Shown here: piece by piece, positions 25,307 through 32,652 of the stretch | How positions within the stretch are numbered: the first letter of the stretch is position 1 | How the letters are laid out: each line of letters begins with the position of its first letter | DNA from: an uncultured archaeon | GTDB lineage: Archaea > Nanobdellota > Nanobdellia > Pacearchaeales > GW2011-AR1 | NCBI GenBank assembly: GCA_903831045.1 | Contig: CAIKWG010000041.1 | Coordinates: 1 to 37,987 of the forward strand | Direction: 5' to 3' | Length of the DNA: 37,987 bases | The notes under the pieces: generated by a model | Seen by the model: the letters and a program-made list of their open reading frames with translations, nothing else | Database searches by the model: none | Told to the model about the DNA's origin: nothing | Program-made: the position numbers and the translations under genes

Positions 25307-25714
25307 ATGAATATTCTTTTCGTATGCAAATACAATCGTTTTAGAAGTAGAGTAGCTGAAGCTTATTTTAAAAAAATAAATAAAAATAAATCAATTAAAA
25401 CAGACAGTGCAGGGATATTCGGAAATTGGTATCCTCTTGATCCTGTTCAGGTTAAAGTTGCTAAAAACTATGGAATAGATATAACTGGGAAACCTCAAAG
25501 CCTAACCTATCAAAAGGTTAATTGGGCTGATATTATAGTCATTGTTGCGAATAATGTACCAAAGAAAATATTCAGAGGGGAGTTTATGAAAAAAACAAAA
25601 GTCATTAAATTTTATATTCATGACGCAACACATAAAAATAAAGAAAAAACTTCTGAAGAAAGCGTGAAATCAATTATCAAAAATATAGACAATCTTGCAA
25701 AGAAATTAGCCTAA
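25307..25714 (+). CDS. Low-molecular-weight phosphotyrosine phosphatase-like protein
   Basis: This 135-aa protein has the P-loop VCKYNRFRSR (C7-x5-R13-S), the LMW-PTP/arsenate-reductase-like signature at the N-terminus. AEAYF follows, and then the usual DSAGIFG and DPVQVKVAKNYGIDI blocks. The aspartate acid near the end (expected D-P) is not clear; KFYIHDATHKN could supply it. It may be a phosphatase or arsenate reductase-like. AGGTGA sits 6-11 bases before the ATG, behind a TTATAAATA box at 25269-25277, so this gene has a short leader, unlike most here. It converges with the 25711 gene (CTAA shared). Confidence 0.82.
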   Translation: MNILFVCKYNRFRSRVAEAYFKKINKNKSIKTDSAGIFGNWYPLDPVQVKVAKNYGIDITGKPQSLTYQKVNWADIIVIVANNVPKKIFRGEFMKKTKVIKFYIHDATHKNKEKTSEESVKSIIKNIDNLAKKLA

Positions 25715-26004
25715 TTAGAATAAATAATTTTTCCTGGATAAAGTCTTTGATATGAAGGGATTATTTCTGGATGATTTTCGATAAACTCCAAAATTCTAAG
25801 AGCACTTTCCTTCTCATCACGACTTCCATATTCAAAGGGTGTATCAAATTCATCATCCGCCATCATTTCCTTAGAATAAATAAGATTAGATGATCTGGGA
25901 TTTCTTAGATAATATTGGCCACTTATGATTTGCAAAAGCCATCCACATTCAAAAAATCTTTGAACTTCTTTTTCTAAAACGTTGCTTTTCATTGGGGAAC
26001 GCAT
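25711..26004 (-). CDS. Unknown protein, 97 aa
   Basis: The frame extends to a TTG at 26019, but the ATG at 26004 (MRSPMKSNVLEKE) is chosen as the better start. CTTTTTAATGC, a poor TATA-like element, lies ~25 bases before it. The sequence is soluble and mixed (QRFFECGWLLQIISGQYYLRNPRSS). No family is recognised. Its stop shares CTAA with the phosphatase-like gene. Confidence 0.5.
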   Translation of the reverse strand: MRSPMKSNVLEKEVQRFFECGWLLQIISGQYYLRNPRSSNLIYSKEMMADDEFDTPFEYGSRDEKESALRILEFIENHPEIIPSYQRLYPGKIIYSN

Positions 26005-26115
26005 AAAAATTTTACTCAAAGTAGCATTAAAAAGCTGCTTCTCTCCTAAACAAAGGGAACAAAAGGCTTTTAAATCATCTTCCGGCCCTCATTTATTTTA
26101 TCGTCGATAAAACAT

Positions 26116-26877
26116 TTATAGCAATTCAAGAGCTTTTTCAAATTTGAGGTTTAAAGAACTAGATTCAATACTCCCCCCATTGGCAAGAAATACTTTTTTA
26201 GGATTATCATCAAAAATTAGACAGTCCTTATCTTTCATTAGCTTATAGAAAGAAGAAAAATCAGAAAAGATTCCAGGATTATTTACCAAATGTCTAGAAA
26301 TTTTCAAGGAAGGGTCCATTTCAAATTTAACCAACGGGAATTTTTTTCCTTTTTTAGAAATATAAACATTAAAAAAATCAGAATTAAATTGAGAAAAACC
26401 TAAATGATATTTGATATTATCAAAATTAGCACAGTTTGCAAGATAGAAGAGAGTATCCTCTTTTCTTTTGATTTTAGAATAAATTCTTTGTATGTAATAA
26501 TTTCCGTTGAGAAATAAAGAATTTTTGCAAGAATGATCTTTTACATCATCACTTACCTGCAAATATTTTAAACTTCCTTCTTTAACATAAGCAAATTCCC
26601 CTTTCATCTTGGAATTAAGAACTCCAGGTTGCCTAAGACTTATCTTCTGAAAAGGTACAACCAAAGAGTTAAGTTTGACAAATCCACTAAACTCTTCATC
26701 AAATTCTAAATCTTTAGTTAAATTCAAAGTTTTATCTGGAGAGTTCAAAGCTCTAGCATAATCACAAAATATTTCGTTAGAAAGTGCATCATCCCATTCT
26801 TCTTTCCAGAATAAATTTCCGGGTTCTTCAAGACGTGAACAAAATTCCTCAAAAATACTCATATCCACCCTAGTCAT
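26116..26877 (-). CDS. Unknown protein, paralogue A of a tandem pair (253 aa)
   Basis: This is paralogous to the next gene: shared landmarks are MTR...F(D/E)EF, W(D)xA..NEIFCDY, FDEEFSGFV.LNSLV, FDN..., F(S)Q and NNPGI. The start at the ATG 26877 (MTRVDMSIFEEF) is chosen over the upstream MPEKI because it aligns with the paralogue's start and because the same 20-base promoter block sits at an identical 21-base distance from both starts. There are no membrane segments or recognisable catalytic motifs; the fold and function are unknown. Confidence 0.6.
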   Translation of the reverse strand: MTRVDMSIFEEFCSRLEEPGNLFWKEEWDDALSNEIFCDYARALNSPDKTLNLTKDLEFDEEFSGFVKLNSLVVPFQKISLRQPGVLNSKMKGEFAYVKEGSLKYLQVSDDVKDHSCKNSLFLNGNYYIQRIYSKIKRKEDTLFYLANCANFDNIKYHLGFSQFNSDFFNVYISKKGKKFPLVKFEMDPSLKISRHLVNNPGIFSDFSSFYKLMKDKDCLIFDDNPKKVFLANGGSIESSSLNLKFEKALELL

Positions 26878-26898
26878 AATCTTTTCAGGCAAGCTTAT

Positions 26899-26918
26899 TA
26901 TTTAAGATTAATTATACT
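26899..26918 (-). promoter_or_regulatory. Duplicated promoter block, copy A
   Basis: A 20-base block reading AGTATAATTAATCTTAAATA in the direction of transcription sits 21 bases before the ATG at 26877. An identical copy stands at the same distance before the paralogue's ATG at 27619. CTTAAATA is the probable TATA box (about 22-29 bases upstream). The block overlaps the last codons of the upstream gene. Confidence 0.6.
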
Positions 26919-27619
26919 CGAAAGAAAGATATTCCTAATAATTCAACTGCCTGGAAGAGAGTATATTTCTGGGGATTTTCATATGCTTCACGTAAATAAA
27001 CTGAACAATCTTTATTCCCAAGAAATTTGATTAAAGAGTCTACATTTCTGAGAATTGAAGGATTATCAATTATTCCTTTAACCAAATTAGAATCAGATTC
27101 TAGATTCAACATGATTCTAGGAAAAGGGCAACCTAAATTTGAGAGAGTTAGATTAATCGCTTCTCCTCGACATTGTGAAAAGCTAACAGATTTCTCATTA
27201 GGATTATCAAAACGAATAAAATTTAGTAAATAAGAAAGAGTCTTTTCATTATCCAGATTATCATAGGACCGGTTAATAATTGCTTCATTTTCTTTATCAA
27301 TGAAGGAAGTTTCAATACAATCTTCTCCAATCTTTTGAGTATATTTTATATTTCCTTTTTCTAAATAGATAATATCTCCATGTTTTTTGATTGTATTTTT
27401 AACAAGAGAATTTTTTACATTAACAAATCCACTAAAAGACTCATCAAGATGTTCTAATTCAAATAAGGGCACTCCCTTTCCTTCGGTTAATCTTCCAGGA
27501 TAATCACAAAAAATTTCTCGGTTAATAGCACTATCCCAAGAAGGATTCCATTCCAGAGTTCCTGGCTCACTTAGTCTTTCATAGAATTCATCAAAAACGT
27601 CTTCCATACTTCTAGTCAT
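26912..27619 (-). CDS. Unknown protein, paralogue B of a tandem pair (235 aa)
   Basis: This is the tandem paralogue of the 253-aa gene: MTRSMEDVFDEF, WDSAINREIFCDYPGRL, LDESFSGFVNVKNSLV, FDNP, VSFSQC, DNPSILRN. It diverges in the C-terminal half (ends LGISFFRV). Sequence identity by eye is perhaps a third, so the duplication is old although the promoter block is still identical. No membrane segments or known motif are seen. The stop overlaps copy A of the promoter block. Confidence 0.6.
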   Translation of the reverse strand: MTRSMEDVFDEFYERLSEPGTLEWNPSWDSAINREIFCDYPGRLTEGKGVPLFELEHLDESFSGFVNVKNSLVKNTIKKHGDIIYLEKGNIKYTQKIGEDCIETSFIDKENEAIINRSYDNLDNEKTLSYLLNFIRFDNPNEKSVSFSQCRGEAINLTLSNLGCPFPRIMLNLESDSNLVKGIIDNPSILRNVDSLIKFLGNKDCSVYLREAYENPQKYTLFQAVELLGISFFRV

Positions 27620-27640
27620 AAAAAAACCATTAAAAAATAC

Positions 27641-27660
27641 TATTTAAGATTAATTATACT
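27641..27660 (-). promoter_or_regulatory. Duplicated promoter block, copy B
   Basis: This is identical over 20 bases to the block at 26899-26918 and placed the same distance (21 bases) before its ATG. It supplies the TATA-like CTTAAATA for the 235-aa gene. Confidence 0.6.
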
Positions 27661-27715
27661 AAAATACCTAGTTCATCACAACAAGATTTAAAAACAAGAA
27701 ATAAATAAACAACCT

Positions 27716-27970
27716 ATGACAAAATTAATTGACAAACTAATGCCCTACAGAGTAGTTGCAGAAGGAAAAACTATTCCTCTAAATAAAAATTACACTCTTA
27801 ATCTTAAAGGATTTACTAAAAGATTTGCTAAAGAAGAAAGATTAGAAACCTATCTAAAGAAGAGACTCCAAGACGAAACATTCAATTGGAATTATACGGT
27901 AGAAAATAACACCTACTATGTTTCTCCAGGAAAATTTGCAATTGCTAAAGCTATACAGGGGGTTATTTAA
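27716..27970 (+). CDS. Small unknown protein, paralogue 1 (84 aa)
   Basis: This small basic protein reads MTKLIDKLMPYRVVAEGKTI...GFTKRFAKEERLETYLKKRL...NWNYTVENNTYYVSPGKFAIAKA. It is followed 10 bases later by a close paralogue. TTTAAAAA at 27688-27695 lies 21-28 bases before the ATG. It is probably leaderless, with the second gene behind it in the same transcript. The family is unrecognised. Confidence 0.6.
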   Translation: MTKLIDKLMPYRVVAEGKTIPLNKNYTLNLKGFTKRFAKEERLETYLKKRLQDETFNWNYTVENNTYYVSPGKFAIAKAIQGVI

Positions 27971-27980
27971 TTAATAAAAA

Positions 27981-28232
27981 ATGACAAAATTAATTGATAG
28001 ATTAATGCCCTACAGAGTAGTTGCGGAAAACTATCTTCTAAAAGTAAACGATGAATTAGAAATTCAAATGCAAGGATTCACAAAGAGATTTGCTAAACCT
28101 GCAAAATTAGAGAAATATCTAAAGAGAAAACTTAATGATAAAACTTTTGATTGGAATTACAGTGTTGAAAATAATATATATCATGTTTATCCTGGACAAT
28201 TTTCAATTGCTAAGGCTGCTGCAGGAATTTAA
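27981..28232 (+). CDS. Small unknown protein, paralogue 2 (83 aa)
   Basis: This is a tandem paralogue of the previous gene (MTKLIDRLMPYRVVAENYLLKV...GFTKRFAKPAKLEKYLKRKLNDKTFDWNYSVENNIYHVYPGQFSIAKA). The first 48 bases differ from the neighbour's at only about four to five places while the rest has diverged, pointing to a recent exchange or strong constraint at the 5' end. It is almost surely co-transcribed with the first. Function unknown. Confidence 0.6.
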   Translation: MTKLIDRLMPYRVVAENYLLKVNDELEIQMQGFTKRFAKPAKLEKYLKRKLNDKTFDWNYSVENNIYHVYPGQFSIAKAAAGI

Positions 28233-28901
28233 TTATTTAACTTCAATATCTGCTCTCCAAGAATGAGCCTCTCCAGAAATATCTTTTTTTACAACTTTCA
28301 ATTCTCTCTTAAACAAAGGGCAATTCAAAACAAAGCTCTCAAATTCTCCACCCTCACCAGCAATATGTATTTTATGTTTTTTATTCAAAGCTTTAATTTC
28401 ATCTATAAACTTTTTATCAATAATTCTTCCAACCCAAGTTTTGTCTAGAGGATAGGCAAACACTCCGATAATCATAATCTTAAAACCTGCTTCAAGAAGT
28501 TCTTCCAAATAATCTTCTGAACTTCTTTGCCAGAGAGGATTTACACATTCGAGTCCAAGCTTATCACAAATTTTTTGAATTCTAGAAGCCTGATAAACAG
28601 ATTGAATTGCTCCGGTAACAACACCTTCTATTTCAAATTCTTTCTGTGCTCTTTGCAATACAATCTCCAAATCTTCAAGCTCTTTTTCTTTTTCACCAAG
28701 AGTTTTTTGCAAAATAAAAGGAACCTTCATAACTTCAGCTTGCTTTTTAGTCATTTCAATCGAAGGAGTGTGAAACATGTAACTTTCTTTATTCTTAGAA
28801 ACCACTGAGATTAAACAACTCAGTTCGTGCCCTGCTTTCTTCATAAGATAGGCTGCATAAACTGAATCCTTTCCACCAGAGAATAATACTGCGAGTCTCA
28901 T
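28233..28901 (-). CDS. dph6: Diphthine-ammonia ligase
   Basis: This 222-aa enzyme catalyses the last step of diphthamide synthesis on elongation factor 2: ATP-dependent amidation of diphthine. The PP-loop SGGKDS is at residues 8-13. The family core includes MFHTPSIEMTKKQAE, VVTGAIQSVYQASRIQKIC, LGLECVNPLWQRSSEDYLEELLEAGF, YPLDKTWVGRIID, and the C-terminal HIAGEGGEFESFVLNCPLF. Length is normal. GAGGT sits 5 bases before the ATG, so it may have a leader. It is divergent with the small helical gene at 28962. EF-2 and other Dph genes are not in the window. Confidence 0.95.
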   Translation of the reverse strand: MRLAVLFSGGKDSVYAAYLMKKAGHELSCLISVVSKNKESYMFHTPSIEMTKKQAEVMKVPFILQKTLGEKEKELEDLEIVLQRAQKEFEIEGVVTGAIQSVYQASRIQKICDKLGLECVNPLWQRSSEDYLEELLEAGFKIMIIGVFAYPLDKTWVGRIIDKKFIDEIKALNKKHKIHIAGEGGEFESFVLNCPLFKRELKVVKKDISGEAHSWRADIEVK

Positions 28902-28961
28902 AAATACCTCATGATCTTATACTATATAAATATTTAAAAATAAGTGAAAATAGAAATTATT

Positions 28962-29201
28962 ATGACAGAATCAGGAAGCCCGTTATATGAAAAATTACGT
29001 GAATTGGAAGCTAAAGCAACTACATTAATCAACAGGGAATTAACAGTTTATAAACAGCTTTATGAATTATATTCTGAATTAACTATTAAATTAATGGAAC
29101 ATAACTCAAATTATAAAAATATGATTTCTAGAGAAAAAATGACAGAAATTAGAACATTAGAGAAGATATTAGGCATAACTAATTTTCCAAAAAAGAAATA
29201 A
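28962..29201 (+). CDS. Small helical protein, unknown (79 aa)
   Basis: A GTG start at 28944 is possible, but the ATG at 28962 (MTESGSPLYEKLRELE) is preferred: TTTAAAAATA at 28933-28942 lies 20-29 bases upstream. The product is nearly all helical with heptad-like leucines (LYEKLRELEAKATTLINRELTVYKQLYELYSELTIKL), so it may form a coiled coil. It faces the ScpA gene tail-to-tail with no gap. No family is recognised. Confidence 0.55.
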   Translation: MTESGSPLYEKLRELEAKATTLINRELTVYKQLYELYSELTIKLMEHNSNYKNMISREKMTEIRTLEKILGITNFPKKK

Positions 29202-30125
29202 TCACTCTTCCTCAGCTTTATTTTTCTTAACTTTCATTTCCTTCTTAAATTTCTTTTCCTCTGCTTCAATAATTTCTTCTTCAATCTCTTCTATTTGCTC
29301 CCATTCTTCTTCTTTAAGTTCTTCTCCAGTTATTTCTCTAAGCTCAGCAAAAGGGTCTCCCTTTTGTTCAAAATAAACTTCCTTCAACCAAACCTGTATC
29401 TCTTCAAAATGTTTTTCCTGCTCAAGCCAAATCTCTCCATTATTTTCCATTTGCAATAATGGAAAAAAGGAAGTTAACCTCTCTTCTCTATCGGTACCAA
29501 TAAAATCAGTATAAGAAACTTTTTTCAATTCTCTATTCAATCCAAAATAACTTTTAAGTTTTTCTCCAAGAGTTTTTAATTTATCTTTAATGTTAAATTT
29601 TCTTTTAGGCAAACTAAATCCACTTTCTCTAAGAGCATTGGTATTGAGAATTTCCTTCTTGATTCTCCTATTTTCAGTTGTAATTGCCTTATTCAAAGAA
29701 TCAATAAGTTCTTTCAAACTCACTTTTCTAAAACGAGGCATTGGACTTTTAGGAATAAGCTCGGGAATATCTTCATCAAGAATAATTCTCTCAAACTTTG
29801 TTTCTTTTTTTTCTTTTTCACCAAAAAGAATTTCATCAATACTTTTCATATATTTACTCAAAAGAAACTCAGATTTTATTCTAAGAAGCAAAGATGCAGC
29901 CAGAAGAACCTTAGATGAAACAAAAAAGTCAACTTCTTCATATTTTTGTATTCTTTCAATAAATTTGTTTGTCAGCAAAACAATATCCACATCCCAGGGG
30001 TCCAGTTGTTCTGTGTGAATAAGGTCATAAATAATTTCCTGCCATCCAATTTCCCCCCCAAAGATAAGATCATGAAACTGTTCTTGCTTCACAGACATGT
30101 GCTCTTCTTCTCTCTTTTCTTCCAT
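29202..30125 (-). CDS. scpA: ScpA-type kleisin
   Basis: This 307-aa protein is the kleisin that links Smc heads in chromosome condensation. The N-terminal ScpA signature is DLIHTEQLDPWDVDIVLLTNKFIERI, followed by VSSKVLLAASLLLRIKSEFLLSKYM. The middle is a charged linker, and the C-terminus is extended by a Glu/Lys-rich low-complexity tail (EEEWEQIEEIEEEIIEAEEK...). The winged-helix C-terminal region that contacts the Smc head is not obvious to me. No smc or scpB gene is in the window. The start MEEKREEEHM is the first of two; MSVKQEQF may be the true one. Confidence 0.85.
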   Translation of the reverse strand: MEEKREEEHMSVKQEQFHDLIFGGEIGWQEIIYDLIHTEQLDPWDVDIVLLTNKFIERIQKYEEVDFFVSSKVLLAASLLLRIKSEFLLSKYMKSIDEILFGEKEKKETKFERIILDEDIPELIPKSPMPRFRKVSLKELIDSLNKAITTENRRIKKEILNTNALRESGFSLPKRKFNIKDKLKTLGEKLKSYFGLNRELKKVSYTDFIGTDREERLTSFFPLLQMENNGEIWLEQEKHFEEIQVWLKEVYFEQKGDPFAELREITGEELKEEEWEQIEEIEEEIIEAEEKKFKKEMKVKKNKAEEE

Positions 30126-30184
30126 AGTTTATAGAGGTAAGAGGATTTTATAAAGTTAGGCTAAGAGTTCTAAAAAAGCTTCTT

Positions 30185-30397
30185 TTATTTCGCTTTGCCT
30201 CGAGTACAGAAATATCCCCCAGCCAAATTAAACTTTTTATGAACAGGACAGCCCATGCAAATGCAACCTTTTTCCTCTTTAATGCACTTGCTTTTTCCAA
30301 TAAAACAATAACCTAACTTTTCTTTGCATTCCTTAAAACTAGGGCACGCCTTACAGATACATTCCTTCTCAGCAATTGTTTTTTTATTCTCTACCAT
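30185..30397 (-). CDS. DUF2769-like Cys-rich protein
   Basis: This 70-aa protein has two similar Cys modules: CICKACPSFKEC...GYCFIGKSKC and CICMGCPVHKKF...GGYFCTRG, nine or more Cys in all. The pattern resembles DUF2769-type archaeal proteins (from memory); it likely binds iron-sulfur or zinc. It starts 1 base after the stop of the iron-sulfur flavoprotein-like gene, so the two are one operon and may share electron transfer or metal handling (inference). Confidence 0.75.
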   Translation of the reverse strand: MVENKKTIAEKECICKACPSFKECKEKLGYCFIGKSKCIKEEKGCICMGCPVHKKFNLAGGYFCTRGKAK

Positions 30398-30398
30398 T

Positions 30399-31304
30399 TT
30401 AATTCAGATGATAATCATTTTTCCAAACCATTTGCGATTTCCTCAAAAGAGAAGCAGTGCTCATCAAATTTTCCGCAAGCATATTTATTTCATCCACATA
30501 ACAATCCGAGGTTACAAGAGGCTTATCTTTGTAAGTTGAATCACAGTAGGAAGCCATAGCATAAACACTACTAAAAGGAGGAAATAACATTCCAAAATAA
30601 TTAAGAGTCATAAATAAACTAGAGATAACCATTGCCGCTCCTTCCTCATGACCAGTAGTAATTATTCCTGCAACTTTACCAGAAAATCTTCTCAACATTC
30701 CGCTTCCAGGAACATTATTGTCTGCCGTCTTTTCAATAAATTTCATTTGTTTAGTATTGAGTTCTTTATCCTTGGGTTTTTTAGGATTTGCGGGAGATAA
30801 ACTTCCATCAAGACTTATGCATCTATCAATAAATGCTTTCATAAGTGTGGACATAGCAAAATTATTCACAGGCGTAGCAAAAATTATCACATCTGCTTCT
30901 AAAACTTTATTATAAATTATATTTGACATGTCATCTCCTTGTGGAGTCCCCTTGGGATAACACGAACACGGAAAATGACATTGAGTATTACAGGTTGAAT
31001 AGCAAGCCTTGCAGTATTGTATATTATACTTTCTCAAAGCAAGAAGTTCAGTTTCTGCTCCAAGTTTTTTACATTCAGCTAAACATTTTTTTAAAAGTTC
31101 TTCAGAATTACTTTTTTCCTGGGCCATATCAAGCTCGTCCCTTGCAGAACCAGAAATTCCTAAAACTTTTATTTTTCCTTTCTTCTTCAAAAGCTTCTGC
31201 GCTTGAACGATTGTCTCCTTTTGAATTTCTTTGAATCTTGCAAGTGTCTTTTTTTCCAAATCCAGCTCTTGCATAATATCTTGATCAGAAATATTTTTTA
31301 TCAA
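30399..31304 (-). CDS. NADPH-dependent FMN reductase/iron-sulfur flavoprotein
   Basis: This 301-aa protein has a flavodoxin-like fold: a helical N-terminal ~45 residues, then IKVLGISGSARDE (FMN phosphate loop), YNIQYCKACYSTCNTQCHFPCSCYPKG (Cys-rich segment for a 4Fe-4S cluster), DDMSNIIYNKVLEADVIIFATPVNNFAMSTLMKAFIDR (typical NADPH-FMN reductase motif) and GKVAGIITTGHEEGA. It may carry electrons to or from the adjacent Cys protein. The start is TTG at 31304, with GAGGTGG 5-11 bases upstream; the next ATG (MQELDL) would be 10 codons in. An upstream AAGGTTTAAATA box is at 31339-31350. Confidence 0.85.
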   Translation of the reverse strand: MIKNISDQDIMQELDLEKKTLARFKEIQKETIVQAQKLLKKKGKIKVLGISGSARDELDMAQEKSNSEELLKKCLAECKKLGAETELLALRKYNIQYCKACYSTCNTQCHFPCSCYPKGTPQGDDMSNIIYNKVLEADVIIFATPVNNFAMSTLMKAFIDRCISLDGSLSPANPKKPKDKELNTKQMKFIEKTADNNVPGSGMLRRFSGKVAGIITTGHEEGAAMVISSLFMTLNYFGMLFPPFSSVYAMASYCDSTYKDKPLVTSDCYVDEINMLAENLMSTASLLRKSQMVWKNDYHLN

Positions 31305-31338
31305 ACTGCCACCTCATAATTTATCCAATGGCATCAAA

Positions 31339-31350
31339 TATTTAAACCTT
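31339..31350 (-). promoter_or_regulatory. BRE/TATA of the flavoprotein operon
   Basis: AAGGTTTAAATA in the minus direction, ~38 bases before the TTG start at 31304, would put the transcript start near 31318 and leave a short leader carrying the GAGGTGG site. The same 12 bases occur at 31535-31546 before the candidate RNA. Confidence 0.5.
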
Positions 31351-31373
31351 CTCAATAAGAAATAAGAATATTA

Positions 31374-31513
31374 CAGGGTTTTGAAAACATACTATAAAAC
31401 CCTAAAAATTAATTTCACGCTCCATAAAATTTTTAGAAATTATAACCCTGGGAGATTCTCCAAATCGCTACAAGTAGATGACTTGGAGCTTCTCCTGGGC
31501 AAAAAGAGGTGAT
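31374..31513 (-). ncRNA. Candidate structured RNA with three hairpins
   Basis: This gene-free stretch folds well when read on the minus strand. Hairpin 1 (31446-31499): outer arms CCC/GGG and GGAGA/TCTCC, inner arms CTCCAA/TTGGAG, with a small CTAC/GTAG pair near the loop. Hairpin 2 (31403-31435): TAAAAATT/AATTTTTA around a loop with GGAGCGTG. Hairpin 3 (31375-31403): AGGGTTTT/AAAACCCT. The box AAGGTTTAAATA at 31535-31546 would start transcription near 31513. The GC-rich first hairpin stands out against AT-rich surroundings. There is no C/D box pair and no convincing ACA box, so no class is assigned. 5'/3' ends are estimates. Confidence 0.5.
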
Positions 31514-31534
31514 TATATTTCAAGAATATAGGAC

Positions 31535-31546
31535 TATTTAAACCTT
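31535..31546 (-). promoter_or_regulatory. Promoter of the candidate RNA
   Basis: AAGGTTTAAATA (BRE plus TATA) on the minus strand is identical over 12 bases to the flavoprotein promoter 196 bases away. No protein start follows at the right distance, which argues that the product is the structured RNA beginning near 31513. Confidence 0.5.
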
Positions 31547-31606
31547 TCGATGATGTAACTATTCAAAAATGACAAGGGCTTTCCTTTATCCAGTAGTGAT
31601 TCAAGT

Positions 31607-31990
31607 TTATAACTGAGCCCTGTTCCTTTTCTTATAAACTTCAAGGAGTTTTCCTTTAAGAAACTTCCCATAATCTCTCAAGCCAAGTACCACTTCTTTG
31701 AACCCATCAGTTTCTCCAGATTCAAAAAAACCCTCTCCAAGATACCTAATTTTATTATATTCATTTAGCTTTTCAAAGTCTAAAACACCCAAGAATAAGG
31801 ATTTGGGCAAAAGAAGGCCATTGAAATACATCTGTCTATCTCCGTATCTTAATCCAGCATAGGAAACACCATAACTCGCATCAATTATCTTATCAATATA
31901 TTTAACAAAAGTCTTTTTTTCAAGATCAGTAGTCTTTGCAACTTCCCCCCCGGGAAGATATTTTAGAAGTATTTCTAACTCTTCATCCAT
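31607..31990 (-). CDS. Unknown protein after eS27, 127 aa
   Basis: The frame is open to 32053, but MDEELEILLKYLPGGEV (ATG at 31990) is preferred: it avoids overlap with the eS27 gene and starts 13 bases after its stop. The protein is soluble and mixed alpha/beta (YIDKIIDASYGVSYAGLRYGDRQMYFNGLLLPKSLFLGVLDFEKL). Its place at the end of the Rpo7-Spt4-eS24-eS27 operon suggests co-expression with ribosome/transcription genes. No family is recognised. Confidence 0.55.
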   Translation of the reverse strand: MDEELEILLKYLPGGEVAKTTDLEKKTFVKYIDKIIDASYGVSYAGLRYGDRQMYFNGLLLPKSLFLGVLDFEKLNEYNKIRYLGEGFFESGETDGFKEVVLGLRDYGKFLKGKLLEVYKKRNRAQL

Positions 31991-32003
31991 TGTTAAAGCG
32001 AGT

Positions 32004-32222
32004 TTAATCTTTCTTAACCTTAGATTGAAACTCAGTATAATGACATTTTCCACAATACAGTCTTCCCTGAGAATTCATTAAAAAAATTCCAGGACCGCAT
32101 CTTGGACAAGATCTTTCTCTCACCACTTTGTCACCCTGAACTTTGTATTTTGTATATTTTTTACTAGTAGGCTTATTTACATGCTTTTTCTTACCTTTCT
32201 TTACTACTTTCTTCTTTCCCAT
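32004..32222 (-). CDS. rps27ae: Small-subunit ribosomal protein eS27 (S27ae type)
   Basis: This 72-aa archaeal S27ae protein of the small ribosomal subunit has a Lys-rich N-terminus (MGKKKVVKKGKKKHVNK), then the zinc ribbon CPRCGPG...YCGKCHY with four Cys. The length is normal for archaeal copies, which lack ubiquitin. ATGGAGGAAATT supplies a GGAGG site before the ATG. It follows the eS24 gene by 61 bases in the same operon. Confidence 0.95.
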   Translation of the reverse strand: MGKKKVVKKGKKKHVNKPTSKKYTKYKVQGDKVVRERSCPRCGPGIFLMNSQGRLYCGKCHYTEFQSKVKKD

Positions 32223-32283
32223 TTTTAATAATTTCCTCCATTGTTACAAATGGGTTCACCAAATCTTTGATTTGAGTGTTCCA

Positions 32284-32652
32284 TTATTCAGCTCCCTCTG
32301 AAACAGGTTCAGCTTTAGCAGCTTCTACTTTAGCTTTTTTAGCTTCAGCATTAGCCTTTCTTTTCTCATCGCTAGCTTTTTTATCTGCTTCAATTTCTTT
32401 TTTAGTTTTTTTAACATAAGCTTCAAATTCCTTTGCATTGTCATAGATATCAGAATCAATTATAATCACTGTAGTTCCAAACTTCCCCTGAATTTCTTTA
32501 ACCTTCACAAGTTCAACTTTAGTTGAAAATTTATCAGCGATAAGTTTCGCAGCTTCTTCTTTTGTAGGAACTTTAGTTGCATCTATAGTTACTCTAACTT
32601 CTCTTCTACTGAAAAGAGGATTCACTGTTTCGGTTATTACTTTTAGACTCAT
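32284..32652 (-). CDS. rps24e: Ribosomal protein eS24
   Basis: This 122-aa small-subunit protein has the core VITETVNPLFSRREVRVTIDA...VPTKEEAAKLIADKFS...VVKVKEIQGKFGTTVIIIDSDIYDNA that matches eS24. The C-terminal ~40 residues are an Ala/Lys/Glu-rich extension (KKASDEKRKANAEAKKAKVEAAKA), longer than in many archaea. Its ATG overlaps the Spt4 stop as ATGA, so the two are translationally coupled. Confidence 0.94.
   Translation of the reverse strand: MSLKVITETVNPLFSRREVRVTIDATKVPTKEEAAKLIADKFSTKVELVKVKEIQGKFGTTVIIIDSDIYDNAKEFEAYVKKTKKEIEADKKASDEKRKANAEAKKAKVEAAKAEPVSEGAE

Noticed and set aside
29590-30018. Antisense frame in the ScpA gene
   Set aside because: Hydrophobic shadow of Lys/Glu-rich codons; no start signal.
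31446-31499. Box C/D or H/ACA guide RNA
   Set aside because: No C and D box pair at the ends and no clear ACA at 3' of hairpin 1; a structured RNA is kept without a class.
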